Part shown: piece by piece, positions 45,348 through 56,537 of the stretch
Layout: every line of letters starts with the position of its first letter
Position numbering within the stretch: the first letter of the stretch is position 1
NCBI GenBank assembly: GCA_947561395.2
Contig: OX387184.1
Coordinates: forward strand, 38,244,766-38,308,765
Direction of reading: 5' to 3'
Length of the DNA: 64,000 bases
From: Buxus sempervirens
Taxonomy: Eukaryota > Streptophyta > Magnoliopsida > Buxales > Buxaceae
Program-made: the position numbers and the translations under genes
The notes under the pieces: model-generated
The model's database searches: none
Told to the model about the DNA's origin: nothing
What the model saw: only the letters and a program-made list of their open reading frames with translations

Positions 45348-47129
45348 CCCCACTGGCCCATATGCGTGCACGAGAACTTGTACCACCGCTTCACTAACAT
45401 GGAGCGTGAAGCGGCCCAAGCCATCGAAAACATAGTCCCCCAAGGGTGGGGAGATGAGTTTCTGGACACCCCTGCCAGGGAAGAAGACTACCTGCAAGGA
45501 CTGGCTCAGATGCTCTAGGAAGAACCACCATCTATGGAAATGATTGGAGATGCAGTAGAAGTAGACCCATTGGCTCCTGAGGGGTCGCCAGATGGCCTGC
45601 CAACACTGGTCGCCCTGGACTCGATTGACGAAGTCACCATCGCCTTCTCCCCACCAGATGAACAATTCATCCCTGATGGGATCCCGGTCAACTCTGCAAT
45701 TGTGATGAAAGTGCCACCACCTGCTCCCATTGAGGAATCCAAAGAAGAAGGTCCAATCATGTATGTCTGCATGATGGAAGGGCGAGACAGCTCAGGAGCG
45801 CCAACCCGCAAGCCAAGGTCGCCTCCTCCACCTCCCTATATCCCACACCCGGGGACTTGTGACGGTCTGAACCGGATGTTTCGTAGCATGCCTCAGGTGC
45901 TAGGGCCAATACCGGAAGAAGTGTATCATACAGCTTATGGCAAATGGGCACCACCAGCTTACTCTTCTACGGTGCCTAGGATACCGACTGGAATACCCAT
46001 AATATTGGCACCCCCCAGAGTTGACCCGGCCAACGGAGTCACCATCGCATACGCGCCACCCGAGGATGAGATACCGATAGCAATCCCCCTCAGTGGATCA
46101 TGGGTAAGGGTATCGTCAGAGTCTGGCCCCAGATCAGAGAGAAGCCAGAACAAGCCGGTAGGAGGTGCAGCACATGATCCTATCTACATCTCTTCTGACG
46201 AGAGCACTAACATGGCGCTAGCTGGAGAACGGGAGGCGGCCGTCATCATCAACAAGGAAGACGAGGCACCACTGAAGAACTGGAGCGCCACGCCTTTTGC
46301 TATCAACAAAGCTACTATCCCAAAGGGGGTTTCTGTCACCTCTGAAATTTCTGTTGTAGCTACTGCTGAAATTTTTAATGAATATCTGAATGCTTCCTAC
46401 TACTTGCATCTGTTTGAAAATGAAAATAACAAAAATAAGCAACTTGAGCATCGCGATCTTAGTGTCAATCCCGACGCACACCTGGAAGATCCGAGGCACG
46501 GGATAAGTAATAAGATTGCCATAATTGAACAAAAAGAACAAAAAGAAATTGAAAAGCCAGTGCAGATGGCAATAATAAATGAGATGCATGAGCCAGTGTC
46601 CAATCCTGAAAACGAGCAAGAACTCGACAAGTCAGATTGGGGCACTTGCCCATCGCAGCAAGAAGATTCAGACATCGTCCCCTGTGAGCCTTCCGAGCAG
46701 GAGGGCGACGATGAATCATGGGAGACCCCGCTTGAAATCCAACTTGCATTGGAAAGGCATGAAAAGGGTCTTCAGGCTAACATTGAGGAAACAGAGCCAA
46801 TTAACATAGGCGAAATAGCACAACCAAGGATCCTCCAAATTGGTAAAAAGCTGTCACCATTATTGAGAAAACAGATGTTTGATTTTCTTAAATCTTATTC
46901 TGACGTGTTTGCATGGTCATACGAGGATATGCCCGGGCTAGACACGGACTTGGTTGTGCATCGGTTACCAACAAAGTCTGAGGCCGTACCTGTGAAACAA
47001 AAGCTCGGGCGCACAAAGCCGGAATGGGCCCTGAAGATCAAAGAAGAGGTCACCAAGCAGTTGGATGCCGGATTCTTGCAAGTAACTCATTACCCAGAAT
47101 GGTTGGCCAACATCGTGCCAGTTCCCAAG
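45348..47129 (+). pseudogene. Protease-RT linker and N-terminal reverse transcriptase
   Basis: A frame with a stop near 45518 is followed by an open frame from 45534 of about 530 codons. The first ~420 codons are an acidic, Pro-rich linker without known domain, the place where Ogre elements have their intron. From about 46800 the reverse transcriptase starts: FLKSYSDVFAWSYEDMPGLD, then EVTKQLDAGFLQV and WLANIVPVPK. It is interrupted at 47130 by a Copia solo LTR (CCAAG at 47125-47129 and 48164-48168). Confidence 0.85.
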
Positions 47130-48163
47130 TGAAAGAGTAGAGGACTACTCTTAAGGTCCACGATCTATAACGATTCAGAATTTAACAATTGCGGAAACAG
47201 TACACAAAGAATTATACGAGGAAACCTGGATCCAGATCCAGGAAAAACCTCGAGTCTATATGAGGCGACTAACCCTTCAAAATCCACTATTGAATGAGAA
47301 GACAATTACAAAGGAGAACATACTTAACATTTACAATTTGACTCACTCAACAGCAATCCACAGTTCGAATCCACGAACTGCTACACAGCTTGAATCCACA
47401 AGCTGCAGAACACGATCAGTCCAGATCGCAAACAATCACTCTCCAGTGATCCACAGTTCGAATCCACGAACTGCAACACAGCTTGAATCCACAAGCTGCA
47501 GGACACGATCAATCCAGATCGCAGCAATCCTCTCAAAATCCACTGAGACGATCCAATGCAGTAGGAATCCACCTACGCATCAATCAAGGTCGATCACCAG
47601 TCCAGGCGATCACACGATCAGATGAAGTTCTGAATTGAAGAAGAATCCACTGTCTTCAATTCCAGGCGATCTATCTCAGATCTCCCCCTCACTCAATCGT
47701 CGACTCTCTAAAGAAGATTTGATCGAATCTCAAAAACCTCAAGATTCGAAAAGCAAATGATCCAAAGAAAAAAGTCGTCTTAAAAATTACAACTCGTCTA
47801 TTTAAAGAATAAAACACAGATCGCGTCGAGCGCTGGTAGCGTCGTGAAGCGATCGAAGAAGACGGCTGGTAGCGAACTCATGTCCCGCTCAGAGTGAGTT
47901 GAATCTGTTAAACGCGCGCTGCTAGCGAGCTGCTAGCGGGAGAGTACGCGGCAGGTGCACGATCCTTGCTTTTGACACACGAATTTCCTTATGTGCTGCC
48001 AGCGGGGTGGCAGCGGCGTGGTAGCAGTGTGGTGGCACCAACTTCTTCTTCTTTACTGAATTTACTGAATTTTCATTGTTTAATCTGCACATCTTGAAGC
48101 TTCATTAGAAACCTAATTTGTCAATCATTTGCCATAACAGGAGTGTGAGTTTTCACACTTACA
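47130..48163 (-). mobile_element. Solo LTR of SIRE-type Copia element, minus orientation
   Basis: 1034 bp, plus strand begins TGAAAGAGTAGAGGACTACT and ends GTTTTCACACTTACA. Perfect TSD CCAAG. It is almost identical to the LTR at 61751-62794: by eye a handful of substitutions and one ~10-bp indel near 47285. It was inserted within the reverse transcriptase gene of the giant element, so it is younger than that element. Confidence 0.95.
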
Positions 48164-48866
48164 CCAAGAAAGACGGGAAAGTCAGGATGTGCGTCGATTA
48201 CAGAGATCTGAATAAAGCAAATCTGAAGGACGACTTCCCACTATCGCACATTGATGTACTCATTGACAATACAGCAACGCATTCGATGTTCTCTTTCATG
48301 GACGGCTTCTTTGGTTACAACCAGATAAGGATGGCACCGGAGGATATGGAGAAGATATCCTTTATCACGCACTGGGGCACTTACTGCTATCGCGTGATGC
48401 CGTTCGGACTGAAAAATGCGGGTGCTACGTATCAGCGTGCAATGACATCAATATTCCACGACATGATGCACAAAGAGATGGAAGTGTATGTGGATGACAT
48501 GACAGCAAAGTCCAAGGAAGAAGAAGACCACCTGGTGAACCTTGGGAAGATGTTTGACAGGCTCAGAGAGCACAAGCTTCGGCTCAACCCAAACAAATGT
48601 GTATTTGGAGTTACTTCAGGAAAGCTGCTCAGCTTCATAGTGGGCAAGCGGGGCATTGAGGTTGACCCCGCCAAAACAAAGGCAATTTTGAAGATGCCTC
48701 CTCCATCGACTGAAAAGAAAGTAAGAGGGTTCTTGGGCAGGCTGCAATACATTAGCCGATTTATCGCGCAAATGACTCCTGTCTGTGAGCCTATATTCAA
48801 GCTGCTAAAGAAGGATATTCCTGTTGTCTGGAATGAAGATTGCATAGTAGCATTTGATAAGATCAA
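48164..48866 (+). pseudogene. Reverse transcriptase core of the giant element
   Basis: Ty3-gypsy reverse transcriptase with VRMCVDYRDLN, FGYNQIRMAPEDMEK, YRVMPFGLKNAGATYQRAM, the catalytic YVDD (48487-48498), LRLNPNKCVFG and RGIEVDP. It is open throughout. The frame continues into RNase H beyond the next solo LTR, which split it at the duplicated ATCAA (48862-48866 and 52065-52069). The apparent start near 48118 lies inside the Copia LTR and is not real. Confidence 0.92.
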
Positions 48867-49301
48867 TGTAAAACCCTGAATTTTCACCTAATAAATAAAA
48901 GAAAATATGAGTTAAGTCCTAGTTAAAAATAAAAAGTGAAGATTTAGAGGATAATTAATTCGAATAAGTCATAAGTTGTAAATAAAGAAAGAATTTTAAT
49001 GAAATTAGCCTAAATGAGGAAAAAGGGTAATTATGAGATTTCAAGTCTTAATTGGGAGAAAAGTAACTTAATTTTGGTTTTTGGTAATATTTAGTATTTA
49101 AGTGAATGTTATGCACGAAAATAGGTGTAAGGAGGAGTTTAAATAAAAAGAGATTTGATTAGTAATGTTTAAATTGAAAAATAGAAGGTGGAGAAAAAGT
49201 AGGAATTAAATTAGAAGGTGTTAGACTTTAACTAGACCTTGGTTAGGTTAGCCCAAATTAAAGGAGCCTATTAGGGTTGGTTTAGGACTTCTAAAGCCTA
49301 G

Positions 49302-49309
49302 TATAAATA
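49302..49309 (+). promoter_or_regulatory. TATA box of plus-orientation solo LTR
   Basis: TATAAATA in gcctagtataaataggag, 435 bp into the LTR. The equivalent of the minus-strand box at 11748. Confidence 0.75.
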
Positions 49310-50509
49310 GGAGATTAAGGTTAGAGAAGAGAGAATTTTCGTGGGTTTCATATTGAGAGAAAAGAGGGAGAGAAAGGAAGAAGGCTGCTCATGAACATGT
49401 CTGACCAGCCATCATCAAATCGCGATCGGGGAACATCCGTACGGTGGCTTGCCTTCAAATTTGGAGGTTTTGTTCATGACTGATGGAACTACAATGTGAA
49501 CGGTGGAGATTTGAATTGGAGAACTCTAGCTTTGTGCGTTTGGAAGCAAAAGTCAGGTCCAGAATTAGAAGCTTCAATGGAAGAAGGATTTTAGCGTATA
49601 AGGCAAGTAGTAACCCTTGAAAACTGTAGGAATTGCATGGTTTCGTTTTCTGTGATTTGTTATGGTTTAGTTTGATTAGCCGGAAAGGATTTTACATGGA
49701 ATCGAATGGTTTATATTTTAGAGTTTTGTGGTCTTGAAGGATTTGCTAAAGTAATGAAGAAATCTTGGTTTGATAATGTAAATATTTATGGGATGGTATT
49801 TAATGGACCCAAATTAATCTAGAGTGTTGTAGGTATGATTTAGAATGTGAGGGAATTATTTTAGACTAACTAAACCCAAAGGCTAAGCACAAAAATCAAA
49901 ACTTGAAGAAATATGAAAAGTATTGAATAATCATAGGTATGATCATGTGGATAGTAATAGGTTATAATTTAATTGAAACAAATTAATTTAAAGGGCTTTA
50001 GGTATGATTTAGAATGTTAGTAGACTAATTTAGACCAATGAAACACAAAGCAAGAATATAAAAATCTGAACTTAGTAAATCTGGAAATTTTAACTGAAAA
50101 TTTCTACGAGCGCCTAGGACCGCCGAGGATCGCCTAGACAGCAGAGGTAGGCGCTCTAGTAATTATGAATTAAAATCATCTTCTAAACTATATTTTAGGG
50201 CAAATACTAACTAGTAATTATGAATTAAAATCATCTTCTAAACTATATTTTAGGTCTGTAGAAAATGCTGGAAATTATAAATAAAAAAATTGAAATAGAT
50301 ACTATCTTAGATATTAATATGGGAACTTGGATTATATAATAAGGGGATTTATAAGGAAAACTTTAAGCAAGACTTGAAATACTTTGGTTGGTGCTTTAAA
50401 TATGAATATTGATTTTCTGGAAATTACATTAATTCTGATTTCAATGGAACTTATGTTCAGGAGTTTTATTTTGGACTGTGGATTAAATGCCATGATGGCA
50501 ATAAGAGAT

Positions 50510-51470
50510 TTGTACCATCTGCGGATGAGATATGAGACCACCTGCGGGTGAGATGTGTAACTCCTGCGGGAGAGACCTCTTGTGGGGGAGATGTAGTCAC
50601 GATGTGATTGCATCCCACAAGGGAGATGTGTATATGACCACCTGCGGGTGAGATGAGACCTCCTGTTGGGGGAGATGTAATCCTGATTGGATTGCATCCC
50701 ACATGGGAGATATGTGACCACCTGCGGGTGAGATGAGACCTCCTGTTGAGGGAGATGTAATCCTGATTGGATTGCATCCCACAGGGGAGATATGTGACCA
50801 CCTGCGGGTAAGATGAGACCTCCTGTTGGGGGAGATGTAATCCTGATTGGATTGCATCCCACAAGGGAGATATGTGACCACCTGCGGGTGAGATGAGACC
50901 TCCTGTTGGGGGAGATGTAATCCTGATTGGATTGCATCCCACATGGGAGATATGTGACCACCTGCGGGTGAGATGAGACCTCCTGTTGAGGGAGATGTAA
51001 TCCTGATTGGATTGCATCCCACAGGGGAGATATGTGACCACCTGCGGGTAAGATGAGACCTCCTGTTGGGGGAGATGTAATCCTGATTGGATTGCATCCC
51101 ACAAGGGAGATATGTGACCACCTGCGGGTGAGATGAGACCTCCTGTTGGGGGAGATGTGATCCTTATTGAATTGCATCCCACAGGGGAGATATGTGACCT
51201 CCTGCGGGAGATATGTGACCTCTTGTGGGGGAGATGTAATCACGATGTGATTGCATCCTACAAGGGAGATATGAGACCACCTGCGGGTGAGATGTGTAAC
51301 TCCTGCGGAAGAGACCTCTTGTAGGGGAGATGTAATCACGATGTGATTGCATCCCACAAGGGAGATGTGTGTGTTACCACCTGTGGGTGAGATGTGTTAG
51401 CTCCTGCGGGAGGAACCTCATGTAGGGGAGATGTGAATACTACGTGTTTGCATCCTACATGGGAGAATGT
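50510..51470 (+). repeat. Tandem array, 80-bp unit with 240-bp higher-order repeat
   Basis: Units share cacctgcgggtgagatgaga, ggggagatgtaatc and attgcatcccaca(t/g/a)ggga. 50641-50880 and 50881-51120 appear identical, each made of three different 80-bp variants. Flanking units are more degenerate and partly half-length. The array is absent from the related solo LTR at 9239-12346. The long minus-strand open frames here are a by-product of the repeat (240 is a multiple of three). Confidence 0.93.
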
Positions 51471-52064
51471 TACTATCGGATTTGTGAGATGGACCATTAA
51501 TTATGAATACATGTTTTATCGCTAATCTTCGGTTTTATCTATCGATAACATCTTTTTACTGGTATTTACGTATGATTGCATATCCTATTGCTTTATTTGG
51601 AATTGGCCATGTTGATTTGAATTCATCGCCTTATCGTTGATTAATCGTATACCTCATGAATATTTGCCTAAATGAGACTGTTTACTTGCATGCACCTACT
51701 ACTTGCTGAGATGTAAATCTCACTCCGTTTTCCCCTACTTTTTAGGTTGCTTGGAGAGATCGCGACGATGGGGTTTTGATTTGATGGGTAGAATTATAAT
51801 TGGTATTAATGACACATGTTGATTAGATAAACTTTATTGTAAACAGAATTAAATATATTGATTAAAGAATTGTTTTTATTGGCCACCAGAACTCTGATAT
51901 AATTCATTAAAGTTTTAAAATTATTGTGAATCTTAGTTGGTATCTGACCCAGCTTCATGGTAACACCTCGAGTTATGTTGTTGAACCGGACTTGGGTTGT
52001 TACAGTAGCAAACTGGGTTCCGGTTGGTTGCCATTTTGCACTGACCCAGGTTCGGGGCGTTACA

Positions 52065-54311
52065 ATCAAGGCCTATCTGATGAGTCCGCCGACGTTGGTC
52101 CCGCCAGTCCCAGGACAACCCTTGATTATGTATCTGACAGTCTCAAAGACGGCTGTAAGATGTGTGTTAGGGTACCACGATGAGAAAGAAAGGAAAGAAC
52201 AAGCAATCTACTACTTGAGCAAGAAATTTACCAACTTTGAAGTCAGATACACCGTGCTTGAAAAGACGTGTTGTGCATTAGTCTGGGCAGCTCAGAAGCT
52301 TCGGCATTATCTGCTCAGTCACACAATCTTGCTGATCTCCAATCTAGATCCTTTGAAATACATCTTCGAGAAACCGATCTCCACTGGCAGGGTCGCCAGA
52401 TGGCAAGTCCTTTTGTCCGAGTACGACATTGTCTACACGACTAGAAAGGCGATAAAAGGGCATGCTGTGGCGGATCACTTGGCAGAGCATCCTCTGCCAG
52501 ACTATCAACCGCTCCTGACTCACTTCCCGGATGAAGATGTGATGTGTACCGAGTCCACAGAAGAGGTAGAAGAAACCAAGTGGCAGATGTTCTTTGACAG
52601 GGCAGTCAATGTAAATGGAAAAGGAATCGGAGTAGTGTTAATCTCCCCAGATGGTGTCCATCACCCGATAGCGGCAAAACTCCTGTTTGATTGCACTAGC
52701 AACATGGCCGAGTATGAAGCATGTGTGTTAGGCTTGCGAGTGACAATCGAGATGCGTATACAAAAGCTAAAAGTGTTCGGTGATTCAAGTCTTATCATCT
52801 ACCAAGTGATGGGAGACTGGAAGACCAAAGACGTGAAGTTGGTGCCATACCAAGAACTGGTCAAGGAATTAGAAGAGGAATTCGAGAAGGTGACGTTTGA
52901 TTACATGCCACGAGACGGGAACAGGTTTGCGGATGCACTAGCTACACTGGCATCGATGGCCACCATCACGGATGATACTTGGGCACAACCATTGGAGATA
53001 GAAATTCGGCGTTACCCTGTTTACTGCTTCAGTATCGAGAAAAGCACACCCGAAGAAGAACCTTGGTACGCAGACATTGAGAGATACATAAGGAACAGAA
53101 TCCTGCCAGAAAGTGCCTCGGCTGCAGAGAAGCAAACTATACAGAGGTTGGCGGGGCAATACTTCTACAGTGGGGGAAGACTGTACAAGAAGTCATACAA
53201 TGACTCTCTACTGCTATGTGTCAAGGAAAGCGAAGCGCAGAAGTTAATCAAAGAAATCCATGGAGGGTTGTGCAGCGCACACATGAATGGACATATGCTA
53301 GCAAGGAAGATTGTAAGAATGGGCTATTACTGGATGACCATGGAAGCAGACTACTATGCTCATGTCAGAAAATGTCAGTTGTGCCAGATTTATGCCGACA
53401 ACATCCATGCACCACCAAACGCGCTGTACTCCATGACATCACCTTGGCCGTTTGCCATCTGGGGAATCGACATGATAAGCCAGGTTCATCCAAAGGCTTC
53501 GAACAGGCATCGGTTCATCTCAGTGGCAATTGACTATTTTACCAAGTGGGTAGAGGCCATGTCCTTCGTGGATGTGAAGAAATCTCATGTGCTCAAGTTT
53601 ATCAGAAACAATATAGTCTGTCGCTACGGAGTTCCAGAAGCGATCATCACTGATAATGTAAAGAATCTGAATAATAAGGACATGGAAAAGATGTGTGAAG
53701 ATCTGAAGATCAGACATCTAAACTCCACGGCATACCGACCCAAGATGAATGGGGCAGTAAAGGCCGCCAACAAGAATCTAAAGAAGATACTCAAGAAAAT
53801 GGTAGTTACCTACAGAGACTGGCACGAGAAGCTGCCATATGCACTGCACGCCTACCGGACGTCGATTAGAACATCGACCGGGGCAACCCCTTTCTCCTTG
53901 GTATACGGAATGGAAGCAGTCCTCCCCGTGGAAGCACAGATTCCGTCACTCAGGATTCTGAAGGAAGCTGAGATCAGTGACGTCGAATGGGAGGAGTCCA
54001 GATTTGACCAGTTGCAATTGTTGGATGAAAAGAGGATCAAGGCTTTGTGTCATGGCCAACTCTATCAACAGAGAGTGGCGCGAGCCTACAACAAGAAAGT
54101 GAAGCCACGGCACTTCAAAGTGGGAGACCTAGTGTTGAAGAGAATCTTTCCTCATCAAGAGGACAACAGAGGGAAATTCAAGCCAAACTACGAAGGGCCG
54201 TTCGTAGTCCACAAGGTTCTGTCCCGAGGAGCACTTATCCTGCAAGAAATGGACGAGGAAATTTTTCCTGAGCCGATAAATGCAGACGCAGTCAAACTGT
54301 ACTACGCCTAA
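52065..54311 (+). pseudogene. RNase H and integrase of the giant element
   Basis: Open frame of about 748 codons. RT connection and RNase H: AIYYLSKKFTNFEVRYT, then a second RNase H-like part with FFDRAVNVNGKGIGVVLISPDG, NMAEYEACVLGL, VFGDSSLI and ADALATLAS. Integrase: H-H-C-C zinc finger (EIHGGLCSAHMNGH, then CQLCQIYAD), catalytic Asp at 53469-53471 and Asp at 53652-53654 (TDN). The third catalytic residue, expected Glu in NGAVEAAN, is Lys (AAG at 53760-53762), which should abolish integration. TDN is followed by Val where Gly is usual. A C-terminal SH3-like part ends KLYYA then stop. The start at 51957 lies in the LTR and is not real. Confidence 0.93.
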
Positions 54312-56521
54312 GATCATTCTGATTGGGAAATGAAGAGAGGCCATCCTTGACTCTCCTTTAGACTGTAAATCCTTCCAAATACCTTAAATTCTCCCCTATT
54401 TAAACAATTTTGAGCCTTAAAATTCTTTCAACCCATTGCAAGTGTTCTACACACCAAATAGGGCATTCCTAGGAAAGCAAAAAGAAACAGGGCATCCTTG
54501 CCCAGAAAAACCTCAAAAAGACTAAAATGCAATAGAAAAAGAAAGAAAAAAAAGAAGAAACAAAGAAAATGGGGAAATGTTTACCCAACAAAAATAGAGA
54601 TGCAAATAAGCCAGGATGTAAGTCCCACCAGCAATAAAAATAGCACACTTGCAAACCCAGATAACTAAGCCTTTTTGAGCCATTTATCCTTTCTTTTATA
54701 ACCAAGACCTAGCCGACATTTCGTCCTATCTCTAAGACCTCTCAGATCCCAAAAGGAATGATCAGGGCAAATAGTTAGGTCTGCGTTCATCAGCAATGAC
54801 GGAATTCAAAGTTTCCCAGAAAGGCTAGACATAGTGAAAACCCAAAAAAAGGGCGTTGTGTGGTTAGTCCCAAAAAAAAACAAAAAAACAAAAAAAAAAA
54901 GAGAGAACCGAGCACATCTGGATAGAGCATAGCAAGGTACAGAAAAGGCAGTGACAGTGGCAGATAGTAAAATGAGAAAGATACGCAGATCTGAGGGGTC
55001 CAGACCGGCAGGTTGCGCCTGGGTCAAAGACTCCACAGTGGCCAGTGATGACAATGCTACTGAAAATACCAAGCACTCCAAGTCTTGTCTGACCTTGGAA
55101 AATTTCTTTGATATTGCAAACACAGGCACACACTGACACACTTGTCTTCTCTATAATTGTTCTGCTTAACTGTTTTGAGCTCCGCATTGGGCTACTAACC
55201 TGAGTTGATAATCTTTTAACCTTGGCAGAGGCCGCTTCTAGCTGCAATGGGCAAAAGGCTCAGAGCAAAAAGAGAATAAGAGAAATGTTTTGCATTCCCC
55301 AGCTATTCCACGGCTAACATGTTGTCTTTTCCCGCCTTCACAGGTACAGCGAAAATGGGATAACGAACGTCTTCTCCAAAATCCCCAGTGGAGTTCCTTC
55401 AGTAAACGGAGAATAATACCCTCCAAAATCCCCAGTGGAAGGCCTTCAACAAACAAAGGACGACGCCCTTACATCCCCAGTAGAGTTCTCTCAAGCAATA
55501 AGAGAGTGATACCTGATGATGTAGACTTCTCAAGCCTCGCCCAGTCTGAAGAGGCCGGCTTTGCGAAGAAGAGCGGAAAGAAGACAAAACAAGCTCGCAT
55601 CAATCCCTGGTGGAGTCTCTTGCGCTCAACAAGAGCGCAGACGAGCATGAAGAACTCGCACCCAAGCGGAAGGAAAAGGCTTTACAAAGAAATAATGACA
55701 GCGTGAGGAATCCCCACTTATCCCCAGCAGAGCACCCTTCACAAGGGAACCAGCACGCGTGTCGAAAAACAAGGCCCGACCCAAGAAAGAGGGCAATGAG
55801 GAAAAGATCCCGCATAATCCCCAGCAATATTCACTCCAAGCTAGGAAGCCTCTACAAAAGGGAAAGCCGACCAGAAAGCGCTGCAGAAGAAGGAACGACA
55901 AGACATGAAGAAGAATGACCATAAATGAAAATATCATCGTGCGAGATGGCTCCTTTTGTAATTTTTGATTTCACACTTTTGTAAATAGAGTAGAGCAGGT
56001 GTGTGAGCTCCTTGAGGCACTGGACAGCACCGGAAGAACCTCCTCGCCAATAGCAGCTCCTCCTCCGCTCTTCCCTCCTCCTTTCTCCATTCGGCCCGCA
56101 TCCATCAAATCCTTGGCCATCAAATCCTTAAAAAAAATGAAAGCAAAAATGCAAGCAAGCCTCAAGTAAAAAACACAAAATGGATCAGAAGTCTGAAGCC
56201 ACCTAAAAGCTTTAATGGAACAAACAAGAAGAAAAGAATATTGTCAAGTGTCTGGAATCAACGCCGAAACAGGTTGGCGAGCTCAAGTCCAATCTATTCT
56301 CTTTCAAACTTAAATTAAACGCTGAAGAGTTGCCCTGCAAAAAACTCTAGAAGCAAAGGGTAAGGAAACTCCTAAGCCAGGAAGTGACGTCACATCATTT
56401 GGCCGCTTCCCTCTCAAAGTGAAAACTTCAAAGGACTGAGCTCGTCGACCATGTCGACAGAAATGCCAGGCGCAAAAACAAGATTCTTTTTCTCTTTGCC
56501 GTTCATCCTCAAGGTGCCTCC
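54312..56521 (+). other. 3' untranslated region of the giant element
   Basis: No convincing gene. It contains an A-rich stretch (54838-54903), a pyrimidine-tract-plus-acceptor-like segment at 55310-55345 (cttttcccgccttcacag), and a repetitive segment with atccccag(t/c) motifs (55383-55826). Short frames at 55290-55918 are charged and repetitive. Tat elements often have a long region between integrase and the 3' LTR, where some carry an antisense gene; none is seen here. Confidence 0.7.
55383..55826 (+). repeat. Repeated CCCCAGTGGAG-like motif, similar to tRNA-Arg 3' end
   Basis: Copies at 55383 (CCCCAGTGGAGT), 55430 (CCCCAGTGGA), 55475 (CCCCAGTAGAGT), 55605 (CCCTGGTGGAGTC), 55722 (CCCCAGCAGAG) and 55819 (CCCCAGCA). 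The first is complementary over 12 bases to the primer site at 29191. Confidence 0.7.
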
Positions 56522-56537
56522 GGCAAAGAGGGGCAGC
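56522..56537 (+). other. Polypurine tract of the giant element
   Basis: ggcaaagaggggcagc directly before the 3' LTR start TGTAAGCAGCTC. It is the plus-strand DNA primer site of Tat-type elements. Confidence 0.88.

Larger units (their letters stand above)
48867..52064 (+). mobile_element. Solo LTR, 3.2 kb, plus orientation, with 80-bp tandem array
   Basis: Begins TGTAAAACCCTGAATTTTCACC (first bases) and ends GGTTCGGGGCGTTACA. Perfect TSD ATCAA at 48862-48866 and 52065-52069. It has a TATA box at 49302-49309, a CG-rich inverted repeat (GAGCGCCTA 50108-50116 with TAGGCGCTC 50148-50156) and a tandem array at 50510-51470. Reverse-complement relative of 9239-12346. No internal coding. Its insertion interrupts the reverse transcriptase/RNase H junction of the giant element. 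Confidence 0.95.

Noticed and set aside
45534-47129. 532-codon frame as a host gene
   Set aside because: Its C-terminal 110 residues are gypsy reverse transcriptase, and it is bounded by two solo LTRs within the giant element.
47260-47625. 121-codon frame rich in Ser/Thr/Arg (also at 61969-62256)
   Set aside because: Part of the Copia LTR with a direct duplication; it repeats because the LTR is repeated.
50332-51357. Long minus-strand open frames (up to 341 codons) with repeated peptide
   Set aside because: They are made by the 80/240-bp tandem array, open in three frames, with no homology and no start context. The array lies in a solo LTR.
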